Positions 43,101 to 56,771 of a DNA stretch of 64,000 bases are shown here, piece by piece; the stretch's first letter is position 1, and each line of letters starts with the position of its first letter. Source of the DNA: Turbatrix aceti (lineage: Eukaryota > Nematoda > Chromadorea > Rhabditida > Panagrolaimidae); NCBI GenBank assembly GCA_963969345.1, contig OZ017768.1, positions 7,774,718-7,838,717 of the forward strand, given 5' to 3'. The translations under genes were made by a program, and so were the position numbers. The notes below the pieces were generated by a model that was not told where the DNA came from, made no database searches, and was given only the letters and a program-made list of their open reading frames with translations.

Positions 43101-46100
43101 TTCCTCGACGCTTCTGAATCACAGTGATCAGATTTTAGGGGGACGGGTTCGTCCCAGCAGAATGTGAGTTTTTTTGTTTTGTATTGAATTTTTTTGGGTT
43201 TTTTAGGTGAAAAAATTGAAATGAAATTTTTTTACGGTAAAAAGAATTAAAAAAAAATTTTTACGGTGAAAAAAATTGAAAACAAAAATGTTTTACGATG
43301 ATAAGAATGAAAACAAATTTTTTTGACAACGAAAAAAAATTTTAGCAGTGAAAAATTTTTTTCAAGTTTTTGAACGTAAAAATTTTTTTTCGGTGAAAAA
43401 AAAATTTTTTTGTGGTGAAAATTTTTTTTGTAGTTTTTTGAAGTGAAAAAAATTTTTATGTAGTTTTTGACGTAAAACGCAAAACATTTTTTTTGCGGTG
43501 GAAAAAAAATATTTTTTTTTTGCGGTAAAAAAAAATGTTTTTTTGATGAAAAAAGTTTTGTTTGTGTTTTTGAATTGAAAAAAAAATTTCAGCCCAATTC
43601 CCAGGTCAAGATCGACTTCTGCGGATCGAAAAGTCATCCCTAATTTGTCGTCATCACTCCCGGTGCCGATTCCGGTCCCAGCGACGAGAACGAAGATTCC
43701 CCGGCCTCCGACGACCCCCACCAAACCGCCGCGCCCGTTGGGAGCAGTTTCGATGCCTGTGGTCCCCAGGATGGACTTTAGCTCGCTTCTGCAAGAACAA
43801 CAGCCCCCGGTTCCCCCTCCTCGGTCGAAGAGCAGCGGTTCTGCGTCCTTTATCCTTGAAATGGAAGGAATCGAAACGCCTAAGGCCTTTTTGCCCCTCA
43901 CTGCGTCTTCTGACCGAAAAACTGAAATTTCTGTGGTTGAGAATTCTTCCGCGGACGAACCAAGAGCTCAAAAAACCCCGGAAAGACTTTCTTCTCTGCC
44001 AGGAAGTGGAGAACGAGCGTCGGAGGCTCAGACCCCGACGGATGTCGATGGAGTGCCGGTTTCGACGACCTCGACGCTCCGTGACGAAGTTGTCGACCGA
44101 ATCCTGGCCGTGAAGCCGGATCTGCACTCTCTGGCTTCGGGCGGACGAACTTCGAGGGACGTATCTTCGATCGCGGACGTCGAATCCCTCCCAGGAGTTG
44201 TTCCACCCCGAGAAGACCCCATCGACGACCAGCAAACTCTCGACGAGGTTTCCGAGATCGTAGAAATGTTTTCCAGAATGTCAATGCCAGGCGAAAAAGA
44301 ACAAGATCCAACCCCCAAACTGGCTCCCAAAAAAGTTGAATCCGGCAGTGGAGACACGAAAACGACCCCCCGCAGCGTTTTTTCGTCGCTTCCATCTGAC
44401 GGCAGCGAAGCCCTTCAATCCCTGCCAGAATCCATGGTACAAGTTCCAAGCGTGAGTTTGGTTACTTTTTTTGTGGTTTTGATGGATTTTGAAATTTTAG
44501 GATGCCAAAGATGAACTGCCAACGCCGTCGGGCATTCAGACCTCTCATCTCGTGGATTCGGTCTCTGCTCCGCTGCCGATTTCGTCTTTGGCGCTGGAAA
44601 AAAGTCCGGAGGCTGAACACGCCCCGGAGGCCGAAGTTGGGCACGAGGAAGTCAAAGAAGTTTTGTCAACGGCTTCGACGGTCACCAGTTACAATGCAAA
44701 CGATGAACAGAGGGTTGAGGTTGGTTTTTGGGGCGATTTGGGGTATTTGACATTTTTTAGGGTAATTGCCCAAAATTGTGATATTTTTTGTTTTGTTTGC
44801 GAAAAAAACGTTATTTTTTTCTTGAATTTTTGTAAAAACTTTAAATATTTTTTTTTGATAATTTTTATGTTTGTTTTTTTCATTTTCTATTTTTGCTAAA
44901 TACTTTTTTTATTTACATAAATTGAATACAAATTTTTATTTTTTTAATTATTACGATTGGTTTCATTTTTAGTTTTCAAAATTAAATTTTTTATTAACAA
45001 ACAGATTTTTTGAAAACAAAATTTTAAAATCGTAATTTTTTTTAACTAAGAAATAAAATAAATTTTTTTAATCAAAATTTTCAGACCCCCTCCGAAGAAG
45101 ATACGGAATCCATCGCCGAAGAACTCGTCGAGAACCTCCCAGCCACTTCCATCCCTTCCACCGGACGATCAGCGTCGAGCGGAACTTTTGATCTTGGATC
45201 CACCGTCTCCGACCACACAACCCCACCGGAATCCAACCGACCGGTTTCTTTCCTCGAAGACGACGTCACACAGACGTCTGCCGCCAAGTCCGCGAATTCG
45301 CCGACGACTGGGCTGTCTTCTGTGGAAGAACAGCTTCCGTCCGCTGTTTCGGATGATGTAAGCATCAATTTCTTAATTGTTCATTTAAATTCAATTTTTT
45401 TGTTTTTTTCAGACGAACCGAAGTCTCGCAGAAGAAGACTTTAGCTCTTCGCGGCCGAATGACTCGTCGTTCAACAGATCGGGTCGCCGGAAGTCCTGGG
45501 AACGCGTCGAGCAGGGTACGCTCAATCGCAGTCGTGGCGTTGTAGCCTCCTCGACCGACAGTCCGACGTATCAGAGGTCAGATGCCATCGACGTCGACGT
45601 GGCGCTCATCAAGACCCCCAACAACGGACCTCCGCCTCACTACCGACCAGCCGAGAACTCAAAATTGTCCCAGTTCGCTGCGGTCTCGCCCAGGAGCCCC
45701 AGAAGTCCGGAACGCAGATCGCCGGTCTTGAACAGGTCTGCTGGCTTTGGAGGAGCCGCAGCCAAGACCTCGGCGGCGGATATTTCCGCTGAGGACGATG
45801 ATTTGTTTAGTGTAAGTTTTTTTCTGATTTCTTTATATTTTTTATGCTCGCTGAACTTTAAAAAAATTTGGTCGATCCGTTCTTAGTTTTTCTTTTTTTT
45901 TGCAACGCTCCGCCAAAAAATCTCCCAATTTTTGATTCCAAAAATTTCCCATCCCAAAAAATCTCAAAAATTTGCTCTATATTTTTTTTTCAAAATTGGT
46001 CGTCAAAACGAACGAAAATACCACAATTCTAAAAAATTTTTTAATTTTTTTCATAATGTAAAAAAAATAATTTAATTTTAAAAATAAAAAGAAAATTGAA

Positions 46101-47569
46101 AAAAATAATTTTTTTAATTTTCTTTTTATTTGAAATAATTTTTTATTATGTTTTTTTTAAATTGTATTTTAAAATTTTTTAATTACATATTTTTCGTATT
46201 TTATTAATTTTAATTTTTAAATTCATATATTTTAAATTTTTTATTACATTTTATCTTTTTTTTATTTTAATTCAAATTGATAATAAAAATTTTCCCGTTT
46301 TTTCAATATTTGAATTAGTCTGATTTTATTTTGGAATTTAGATCGTGCTCAAGCCACTTTTCGACACCTCGGGTCCGACCTTCGACGATTCTCCGAACAA
46401 GGACGACGCCGAGCTCTCGATGCACGACTGGAGCCCGGGTCTGACGAAGGACAACAGCGCGAGGAGCCCGATTGCCAAGCCTGCGACGCTCAGGGGCACC
46501 CAGGACATCAAATCGCCGCCGAGGCTCGACGAGACTGCCAATGACTCGAGGGCGTCCATGGTTTTGGACGACGTCGAGTATCCGGAGAAAACAGAGGCCT
46601 ACGCCGAAAAATACCTCGCCCACGTCTGCCAAGAACTTTGGCCCCAATTCCTCGATCGACAGTCAGGGGCCCGGGAGGACGAGATCTACGTCGACTGGCA
46701 CGATGAAAAATTCGACGAAAACGACCGGAATCGGTTCGTTGAGTCGTATCACATGCTCATGACGGATTTTGCGATCGACGTTGCTGAGAGGTGTGTCGCC
46801 AAGCAGAGAAGGTTCAGGACTGTCGAGGCCTTTACAAAATTTATCACGGATGACTATCTCAAGTCCGCTGCTCTCGGTTCGTTTTTTCAACTTTTTTTAC
46901 GGTTTTTTATTCAAAAAAAATTTTCAAAAATTAAAAAAACTAAAAAAAATTTTGTTTACGATTTTTTATTTAAAAAAATACTTTCAAATTCTTTTTTGGT
47001 TTTCACGGTTTTTTATTTAAAAAAAATTTTGATACCGTTAAAAACGTATCAAAATTTTATAACTTTTTGATACGTTTAAAAAAAAAAAATTTTATTTTTT
47101 TTATTAAAAAAATTTTTTAATGCTGATTATTGTACTAAAAAACTAAATTTCTAATTTTTTTTACAAATTTTCATTCAAACAAAGCATTCAAAATAACTTA
47201 CAACGGGATTTTTTTATTCAGAATTTTTTTTATAACGTTTTTTTGTTTTTTTATTCATAAAAATATTTTTATAACGTTTTTTCAAATTTTTTTATTCATA
47301 AAATATTTTGATAACGTTCTTTTACAATTTTTCCGTCTAAATAAATAATTTTAGAGCGCCCGAGTTATCTTCTGGACCCCGAGCGTACGTGGAACCGCAG
47401 AAGCAGCAGCACCGAACCCCTGCACACTGCCGTGGCCTTCGAAAAAGTGCATGACTATTGCCACGAGACTCTCGACGTCCTGGTCGATGTCGCCTACGAA
47501 AAAGTCATCAGACCGTACTTGGAAGAGCGTGTTGAGGGCTACGAACCTGCTGAGCCAGCCCGTCGTTAA
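40108..47569 (+). CDS. Large Ser/Pro-rich protein with a conserved-looking C-terminal helical domain
   Basis: Nine exons join in frame: 40704-41025, 41631-42261, 42786-43163, 43593-44451, 44501-44719, 45085-45357, 45413-45811, 46342-46876 and 47355-47569 (1276 residues). A tentative first exon is 40108-40137 (MENGRRRTAM). Residues 1-110 are Ser/Pro/Thr-rich. A coiled region follows (AAAQAECLARAEAVAREATA; KGYEMLVRAYGAYYDQLLKQ; ...HLESLREAMAFTKQLYSLAD). Then come about 600 disordered residues with SH3-type proline runs (PVPIPVPATRTKIPRPPTTP). The last two exons look folded (TEAYAEKYLAHVCQELWPQF, NRFVESYHMLMTDFAIDVAE, LDVLVDVAYEKVIRPYLEER), which recalls the C-terminus of centrosomal CEP350-type proteins, at low confidence. 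Two exons are duplicated upstream at 33.1-34.0 kb. Confidence 0.65.
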
Positions 47570-47725
47570 CTGATTGCCAAAATTGACTGTGAACTTGCTT
47601 TTCTGTTTTTTCTTTGTGAGCATTTTGTTTCTTTGAAAACTGATACATGAGGAATGCACATGAACTTACTTCATCACGCTGACCGCAAAAAATCGAAAAA
47701 CAAGCGAAAAAAACCCACGTGAGAA

Positions 47726-48667
47726 TTAATTGAGTATTTTTAAAACAGAAACCAGTCCAAAGACCGTGTCGAGATCGTCGATTGATCCTGAATTCATATT
47801 TCCCACCACCGAAGCCTGTGAGCACGCCAGTCTGTTGAACGCCAGCGCCGCTGACGGAGATGAAGACAAATGAGCCTCGACAAGCGTCCGAACAGCAGCG
47901 ACGAACGTCCAGAGCCTTCTTTCGGACGGAATGTCGAGACAGCGACGAATGACGACGAGTGGGATGTGGAATGCCGGTTTCTCGAGTTCATCTCCGGCGA
48001 GATCCTGTGGATGGAGCATGGCTGCGGCTATCCGAGAGAACAAAAGCCCGGCCAGGGGAGGCAGCGAGGGCGGCACGATGCCGAGGGTCGGCCACATCGG
48101 CGGAGACGGTGTCGCGATTTTTCTCCATCGCTGAACTCCACTTTCGGAGGTGGTAGGAGTGAACAGGACGCTGGATTTGGTCTGGACAAGGACAGTTCCG
48201 TTGACGACGAGTAGACGGGTCGTCCAGGAAGGGGGGAAGCAGGTGAGGGACCCGGTGGAGACGATAGACGGCTTGGGCGATAGGAGAGACCTGAAAAAAA
48301 TGGAAAATGGGGTATACAAAGGAAAATTTGGGTTTGTAAACTTACAGGACGTCAAATCGGTTGCCAATGAGTCGAAAGACGCAGAAATTACCGAAAACGG
48401 CCAGGGATTGCAGGCGGTCGCTGAGTTTTACAAGATCTTTTACGTCGGCGGTTTGACGGTTGATGGTCTTCACCTGGCCGCATTCAAGGACCACGACGAT
48501 GTAGCGTCTGAAAAATGGATCTCATTTTGGGATCGAGAACATGACATAACACCCAAACGAGTGGCCGCAAAAGCCGAAAGAAATTAAAAAAAAAGAAACT
48601 TTTTTTTTATTTTTCATTGTTTGAGTTCAATTTTTCTAATTTTTACCGCAAAAATTAAATTAAACAA

Positions 48668-48705
<38 letters not shown>

Positions 48706-51700
48706 AAATAAACATTTAGGTATAAAAATGCGTCCCAATGATCATAAAATGATTTTTTTTAAATATCTAAATTTGAACAAATTTAAAAAAAAGTATTCTC
48801 ATAAAAAAAATTTTCACATGAAATTACACAGTTTCAAATTTTTTTCAGGAAAAACAATTCATTTCGTTTTCAAATGAACGGAAACAAACATTTTTTATGT
48901 TTAAAGAAAATTTAGTTAAAAAATGGTTTTAAAAAATTAAATTCGTAACATTTTGGAAGAACTTAATTTGGAAGAATTTTTTGTTTTATTAAAAAAAAAA
49001 TTTTTTTATCAAAAACTTTTTTTATGATTTTTTACGAAAAAGCATTTTTTTGCCCCTCCCCGACTAAATAAAATCCCCTAAAAACCCACCTGTTGTAGGC
49101 AGCAGCCAGCACATGCCCATCAACCGCCGCGTTCAGCCCCTTGCCATCGACATCCCAAAATCTGGCAATTTTCTGTCCAAAACCGCTCTGTCGCTCGTTG
49201 GTGATCGTAATCCACCGCTTTTCACCCGTAGAAGTCTGGCACACGAGCCCGAGGTACGGCTTGACTTTGGGCACCTGGTTTCGGTCGAAATCGTCGTAGA
49301 GGATTTCTGGGGGCCTCTCAAGATTCAGTTCCAGTCTCGACGGTTTGGTCTGAAAATTTTTTGTGACTCAGGATCAATAATAAAACTGAACTCACCATTT
49401 CATAGGTGAATTTTACAGTTCTGAGGAATAACCTCTTTTCGGCTTCATCGGAGCCTTCGGCATCGGCCTGGTCGGTTAAATCGGTCAAAGTCGACGGTTC
49501 GGTCGTCTTCGGGTCCCCAGATCCGCTGAGTCTCGGAATCTTGGCCTCCGAAACAGTCTCGAGCGCGCCGAGAAACTGAGTTACAATTCTCTTCTTGCCC
49601 GTCTTCGTCTGATGCTGCTGAGCCCGGAGTTCAGCCTGGCGTCGTGCTTCTTCCTCGGCGCGTTGTCGAGCCTCGGCCTCGGCTTCCGCGCGCTTTGCCG
49701 CGGCTTCGGCGGCCTTGCGTCGTTCCTCGGCCTTCTGATGGGGTGTAGCGACGCAAAAAGCCTCGGCTAGGCGTCTGTTCCAGCGATCAGCGTCGTTTTC
49801 GAGGTCGTGGGACGACGCGTCTTCGGGAGCGGCGGCAAGATGCCGGGCGGGCAGGGAGCAGCCGTAGAGACGAGAAACGTGCGCGTTGAGTTCGGTTTCA
49901 GAGACTGGAATCCCGAGCTCGCTTTCCTTGAACATGATAACGCGGGTCGAGCCGTCAAGGGAGCATAGGAAGAGGTTTCGACCCAGCCTAAAAAAAATGC
50001 GAAAAAAAATAAAGGAAAAAACGAAAAAAAAGGCAAAAAAATATAAAGAATCTCAAAATCATAAAAAACAAAAATTGCTAAAAAATTTTTTTTTAAGTTT
50101 TGAATTAAAAAATACAAATTCAAAAACAAAAAAAAATTGATTGCCAAAAAAACTAAAAACAAATTTAGAAAAGTTAAAATTTTAAATCTATGTAAAAACG
50201 AAAAAAATAATTCAAAAAAAAATTAAAAATTTGAAAAAAATAAAAAAAAAACAAAAAATCGTAACTCACCATCTCATATCCAAAATCGAGTGCTGCACGA
50301 TCTCCTCAATGACCACAATCGGCCGCCTCATCCTCGGCATCGACCAGACGCTCAGTGATTGATCCCTGCCGCCAAGAGCCACAACATACCCAAAATGCTT
50401 CTTCCCATGTGAATCCGTGAGCAACCTGAGTTCCTTGGAAAACGCGACGCACCCAATCGGCCGCCTGTGCCCGGCAAAGTCCTTTTCATGCGTCCAGTCC
50501 CTCCTCAGGACAATCTGAGCCGTCGGAGCGCCGTTGTTGACCGCGCAGGGAAGAATGAGCACCGATCCATCCGGTGACCAATCCATGCGGTTAAAAACCA
50601 TGGTTTGGGAGGTGCCGGAAAAGCACTCGTCCAGGGTGAACACGCATTGCCACGAATCGGTCTTCCACACCTTGGCTGAGCGGTCGGAGGATTGCGTGGC
50701 GAGGAGACGACCGGTGGGATCCCAGGAACAGCCTTTGACGGCTTCTTTGTGACCGCCGCGGGCTTCGTCGAGAACTGCCACGCATCGAGGCCATCGTTTC
50801 ATCGACCAGATACGCGCGGTGCTGTCGATCGATGTGGACGCGAGCAGGGCACCTGAAATGGCAATTGTGGAAAAAAAACATCGAAAAAAGTAAAAAAAAG
50901 TGTATGTAGGACAAAAAACCCCCAAAAAATGTGATTTTAGGTAAAAAATATCGTTTTCAGGAAAGTAATAAAAACTAGACTGAACTACAGTAACTAAAGA
51001 TAACGAAAATTTCGTTTTCCGCGGAATAACAAAAACTATCGTAATCAAAAGTGACAACTATCATTTTCTTTGATATTTCCTAAAAAAAAACCGTACCTGA
51101 CACCTGACACGATCACAATTTGACATGCAGAACCTCAGACTTATATTTTTCGATGACAAAAACCATCTAAAAGAAAAAAAACAAAAGCATAACAAAAAAA
51201 ATACGATTTTAGGTACAAAAATATCGTTTCCAGAAAAGTTATAAAAACTACGCTTCACTACCGTAATAAAAGATAACAAAAATGTCGTTTGCAGTCGAAT
51301 AACAAAAACTACGCCTATATACCGTAATCGAAAGTAACAATCATCGTTTTTTCTTACATTTACCCCAAAAAAAAATTTTTAAGCTAAAAATCAAACCTGA
51401 AGGCGACAATTCGACGTGCAAAACCTCAAATTTGTGTCCCTGGACGGTGTGAACAGGTCGGTAGACCTCACTGATGCGACCCGATTCCGAACGAGTCCTG
51501 GAAGTCTGCTGAAGCACGGTAATCGTGCCTCCGTCGTCGGCGACGACAATTTCTTTCCCGGAAGCCGCCCAGCGAACGCAGTTGACTCCGTAGTTGAAGT
51601 AAGCAGCTGCGAACGGGTAAATCTCGTAGTTGGAATCGTAGAGCGCAGTGAGGTTCCAGACTTTGACCTCGCCTATCGCGTTGTCCGATCCATGACCACC

Positions 51701-51848
51701 GGTGACGAGCTTTCTCCCAGACGGGTGAACATCCAGGGAGTATATTGCCTTGCCTGAAATGAAAGCAAGTTCAATTGTTGCAAAGCGGCAGCAAAAAGGA
51801 AAAAAAGAAACCTCCATGGGCGATTTCAAAGTAAGCGCGGACTTTCAT
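47726..51848 (-). CDS. hira-1: HIRA histone chaperone subunit
   Basis: Seven exons (51812-51848, 51397-51753, 50270-50852, 49396-49987, 49090-49349, 48346-48507, 47726-48290) join to 851 residues. The N-terminal WD40 propeller (residues ~1-345) carries family landmarks: KAIYSLDVHPSGRKLVTGGH, VNCVRWAASGKEI, GLLATQSSDRSAKVW-type repeats, NGAPTAQIVLRRDW, GRDQSLSVW and RPIVVIEEIVQHSILDMRW. An Ala/Glu/Arg-rich helix (~410-450) precedes GKKRIVTQFLGAL (~455-466), which matches the ASF1-binding B-domain pattern (RRITPxxxxxL). The C-terminal part fits the HIRA C domain that binds CABIN1. HIRA deposits H3.3-H4 independently of replication. An acceptor lies 8 nt before the ATG. It is convergent with the Ser/Pro-rich gene, 156 bp apart. 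Confidence 0.92.
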
Positions 51849-53368
51849 TGTATAACCTGAGTTTTATCTGTTGATTGCTTTTGGATGGCATCAAGCGTGC
51901 CTTTGAACGACAGAAACTGAGAAAATAAAGGTGAAAAACGGCAGGAGAAGAGTCAAACAGCTCGAATCCACATAAAACCGCTTGATTCCGAATGCTTTGA
52001 AATTTTCGTTGCAAGACCAGGAATATAAAGAGTGAAATTTACAATTTTTGATAAATGTTAGGAGATTACGGTTTGTAATGGGCATCTTTATTATTTTTTG
52101 TGTTTGTGGAAAAACTGATTTATGGTTTTTTTTTTGTTTTTGCAGAAGTTTTACCTTTATAAAATTTACCATCGACGTTGTTTTTGTCTTATCGTAAGAT
52201 TTTGACCATTGAATATTGGAGGCAACTTCGGAGGCATTATTGACGTGTTGTAAGCCTTTCTGAGAAAATAGTTATTTTTTTCTTGTGTTCGTTCGTTTGC
52301 TAAAATTTTTCATTCGTTACCTGCCTAGATTAAAAATATGTCATGCGTTAGCGTGCCACCTGGCGGCAGATTAGGAGTGCCTTAAGTTCACCTTTCGAGT
52401 TTATTTGCCTGGTTTGCAGAGGTGCGGAACGTTTATTGCAGCTCAAAGGGGCTTTCATGGCTGCGCGGATCAATTTTGAGAAGTTGCACCTGTAATTTCA
52501 TCCACGGATGCACGCACATGATTTTTGGCCTGAATGAATTCTGTCTAATATTTTTTCAGCTTGTGACCTTTAAAAAAATCTGTTGTGCTGTCAGTCTGCC
52601 TTTTTTGCAAAAAAACACCAGATTTACCAATTCTGAACACAAAACTGCGCTTGAACCAACTGTTTTTTTTATAACCTTCACTGTTCCTCACTCAGTCGAG
52701 TTTCGCCACGAAAAGTCGTGGCAAAGCTTGAGCGGGGTGCGTTGTCGAATTTGTTCTCCTCGTCGTTGCCTTGGTTGTCATCCAGTGCAAATAGAGAACG
52801 TCAAGAACCAAATAGTACCACGACGACGACCACGATATACGTCGTTATGGGATTTTTTCCCGCTTCTGAATCTATCTAGTTATTTTTGCACTCTGAATAA
52901 CTGATTTTTTTTATTTTCCTCTTTTCCACTGTCGTAAAAAATGGGAATGAATGCATGTTCAACTTGAATTGAATGGTTCGTGCTCGTTCCCGACGCGTGT
53001 GTTTCCACGTTGCATCGACGATACGAATTTTTTTGATTCATTTGCAGAAAGAAAATCTCGATAAACTGATTTAGATTTGTTTATTTTGTTAGTTACCCGT
53101 GTTTTTGTTCATTTTTCAAGGTGTGCAGCGCGTGCATGCGCGTGCTTTTTCTTCCGTCTGATTCGCTTATCAGTTATTGCTTGTTTCCCCGTGTTTGCGT
53201 TCTTTTTCGTGAAAAATCGGTGATTTGGACCTTCAAAACGCTAACTGATTTACCAAAATCGTTTATTACCTGTTTTTTTTACAGGTGTCGTGTTCACTTT
53301 CACGAATTCACATGCGTGGCAGTCGCTGCTAGGAAAGTGAAACACCGTCACGAAAAACAACAACAAAG
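51849..53368. other. Divergent promoter region between HIRA and TM9SF
   Basis: About 1.5 kb. A perfect hairpin (GCCACGA / TCGTGGC, loop 4) lies at 52705-52722 in a GC-richer island (52690-52860). A tttttttacag acceptor at 53273-53284 probably begins the TM9SF leader exon. Open frames here look accidental. Confidence 0.5.
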
Positions 53369-56300
53369 ATGACCGCCGTCACGCGACCACGTATGCGTTC
53401 TTCGATCCTCATCGCCTTCCTCGGAATCATCGGTTTCGCCTTTGCGTTTTACCTGCCCGGATTGGCGCCTGTCAATTTCTGCGCCCAGTCTGAGGAAAGC
53501 CCGAAATGTCCTGTAAGTGATCTTTTAAAATCCCCAAAAAGCTTTCAAATTAACTGATTTCCCTTTTTCAGTCCAAAGTACCATTGTTTGTCAACAAACT
53601 CGACAGCGATCAAAGCGTCATCCCCTACGAATACCACAGGTTCGTTACTAAATAATTTTAAATAGTACTCCTCATGTTGACATAGCCGCATCGATGGATC
53701 GTGGTTAATCCGCTTATAAAGCGTGAATACCCAAAAAAATCGCGCAACATGTTGCGCTACAACATGAACTGGTTGACGGGTGTCAAAAAACCCTATAATA
53801 CCACGTTTTACGATAAAAAATAACAAAAAATTGCAAAAAACCACAGAAATAGGGAAATGTAACTTTTTACGAATGAGATACTGATTTTACGATTGAAAAT
53901 CAAATCTTGAAACGAAAAAAAACAACGAAGTTGCAATGTTACTCGGATACGGTTTTTTCATGTTTTTGATGTTACGTTTTTATACGATCATTATTTTTAC
54001 GATATTTTCTACATTTTGCCCATTTTTATTATTTGTCCTCTTTTTTCAGCTTTGACTTCTGCGTCGGAAGCGAGGATGACTCCCCGGTCGAAAACCTCGG
54101 TCAAGTCCTCTTCGGTGAACGTATCCGTCCTTCGCTTTACAATGTAAGCACAACTCTTTTTGAACGCAACTCTCTTTTACCCGAAAATTCCAATTTCAGA
54201 TCTCATTCCGCGAAGAGAAGACCTGTTCGCCACTTTGCACGAAATCGTACAAAAGCGGTGATGACGTTCAGAAGCTGAAACTCCTTGAACGAGGCATGAA
54301 ACTCAACTACCAGCATCACTGGATCCTCGACAACATGCCGGTCTCGTTTTGCTTCACCAACCAGCAAAACTTCAACGTCTGTCTTCCGTCTTTCCCCATG
54401 GGTTGTTACGTGACGCCTGACGGCAAGCCGAAGGATGCCTGTGTCCTGGATCCTAGGTACCGCGAACGCGATAGCTATTACCTCTTCAACCACGTCGATA
54501 TCCTCATCGACTACAGGGACATGTCCCAGGAGCCTAACATGCTGGATGAGAAGGTTGGTTTACGTTTTTTTTGGATCGAAAACTGGCAAAAAGTTGCTGA
54601 AATGAACAAAATTGAATCGAAAGACGAAAACAAACGGATTTCGTGTCAAGATACTCTAAAAGTACCGTGTGCATTTATGTTACTCTTTGTTTCACTCTTT
54701 TTACAAAGATGTTACTTTTCACGTTTTTTGAACCTGGAATGGACAAAATTAACCCAAAAAAAACGAAAACAAACTAATTTCGTGTCAAGAAACCCAAATA
54801 GTACCGTAACGTTTAGTATGATGGTACGATATATTTTTTGTTACTCTTTTTTTTTTGTTTTCTCACAAAGATGTTACTTTTCACCGTTTTTTTTTACGTT
54901 TTTCTCAAAAATGTTATTTTTTACGGTTTTTCGTGTTTTCTACGATACTTTTTTCAGATTGGCGGCCGCATTATCCGAATCCGAGTTCTTCCCCGTAGTA
55001 TCAAGCATGCATCGGCAGACAAGGTCAACTGCGACCCCAAAGCTGATCCCCAGCCCATTGGTGCCAACACCGAGAAAACCGACATCGTCTACACGTACTC
55101 CGTGCAGTGGGTTGCAACCGATGTCAAGTGGTCTTCTCGCTGGGATTACCTCCTCGACGCTGTTCCCCACTCGAACATTCAGTGGTTCTCGATCATGAAT
55201 TCGATCGTCATCGTCCTCTTCCTCTCCGGCATGGTTGGCATGATCATGCTCCGAACCCTTCATCGCGATATCGACTCGTACAACCGTCTTGCCAACGAAG
55301 AAGACGCTCAGGAAGAGTTTGGATGGAAGCTTGTCCACGGCGACGTCTTCCGGCCTCCTCAGAACGCCATGTTCCTGTCTGTTTTCGTCGGCACTGGCAG
55401 CCAGGTGCTTCTGATGTCGGGAATTACCCTCGCGGTCGCTTGCTTCGGGTTCCTGTCTCCTGCGAACCGTGGATCGCTCATGACGTTCGCCCTGGTGTGG
55501 TACGTGCTCTTCAGCATCGTTGCTGGCTACGTTTCGGCTCGGCTTTATAAAAGTGAGTTTTTTTGGGGTTTTGGGTGGTTTTCGACCTCCTGAGCGAAAA
55601 AAAAATTAAAAATGAAGCGAGCGGCAGAAAGGACAAAAATAAGAATCGCTAACGAAAGGAATTTTTTTAAATAAGGCGCAAAATTTTGAAGGAGCGAAGA
55701 AAAAAAGCGGAGCCGATTCAAACAGGACAAAAAAATTATGACATTTTTTTTATCTGTTTTTTTTATTTTCTGTTCGTTTTCGAATATGTTTATGCATAAA
55801 AAATAATCTAAAAATTAGTTTTATACACCAAATTTTGGAAATTTTATTTGGAGCGTTGGCAATTTTTTTTTGCTGCTCTTGAGCGAATAAAAGAAGCGGA
55901 GCGAGGGATAAAAAACGGAAAAAATAATAAAAATAGTTTTTACGGTGTTTTGAGGAATTTTTGGGTGTCAAAACTGAAAAATTGTGTTTTTTTAGCCATG
56001 GAAGGCCTCGCGTGGAAGAGCAACATCCTCCTGACCGCTTTCTTCGTGCCCGGCATTCTTTTCGCGGTGTTCTTCGTCACCAACATCATGCTCTGGACCA
56101 AGGGCTCGTCTGCCGCGGTGCCGTTCGGTACCCTCGTTGCCGTGCTTTCGATGTGGCTCTTTATCTCGACGCCGTTGACCTTTATCGGCGCTTTTGCCGG
56201 CTTCAAGGCTGCTGTGAGTCTTTTTTTATCTTGAAAATTGGCTTGGAATGAAAAAATGCCCTTTTAGCGCATCCAACCCCCGGTTCGCACGAACCAGATC

Positions 56301-56771
56301 CCCCGCCAGGTCCCGGAACAGACGCTCTACACGAAACCCCTCCCGGGCATGCTTATGGGTGGCATCCTGCCTTTCGGCTGCATCTTCATCCAGCTATTCT
56401 TCATCCTGAACAGCATCTGGGCCCACCAGGTGTACTACATGTTCGGTTTTCTCATGCTCGTCTTCCTGATCCTCATCGTGACGTGCAGCGAAGCAACCGT
56501 CCTCCTCGCCTACTTCCACCTCTGTGCCGAGGACTACCATTGGTGGTGGAGGTCTTTCTTCACGTCTGGCTTCACCGCAGTCTACCTATTCTTCTACTGC
56601 GTTCACTACTTTTCGTCCAAACTCACGATCACTGGAGCGATTTCGACTATTTTGTATTTCGCTTATACGGGCATCTTTGTCTTCCTCTTTTTCCTGGCTA
56701 CCGGAACGATTGGATTCTTTGCGACGTATTTCTTCGTCTACAAGATTTATTCCTACGTCAAGGTCGACTAA
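53369..56771 (+). CDS. Transmembrane 9 superfamily (nonaspanin) protein, TM9SF2/4 type
   Basis: Exons 53369-53512, 53572-53639, 54050-54143, 54200-54553, 54958-55552, 55996-56213 and 56268-56771 join to 658 residues, the family's usual size. A signal peptide ([20 protein letters not shown]) is followed by a lumenal domain with [35 protein letters not shown] and paired cysteines. Nine membrane helices follow. Landmarks in the membrane half are [35 protein letters not shown] and [12 protein letters not shown]. The protein ends in KVD, the KxD COPI-binding signal that keeps family members in the Golgi or early secretory pathway. The family acts in sorting of glycine-rich transmembrane proteins, adhesion and phagocytosis. 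All intron phases agree. Confidence 0.95.
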
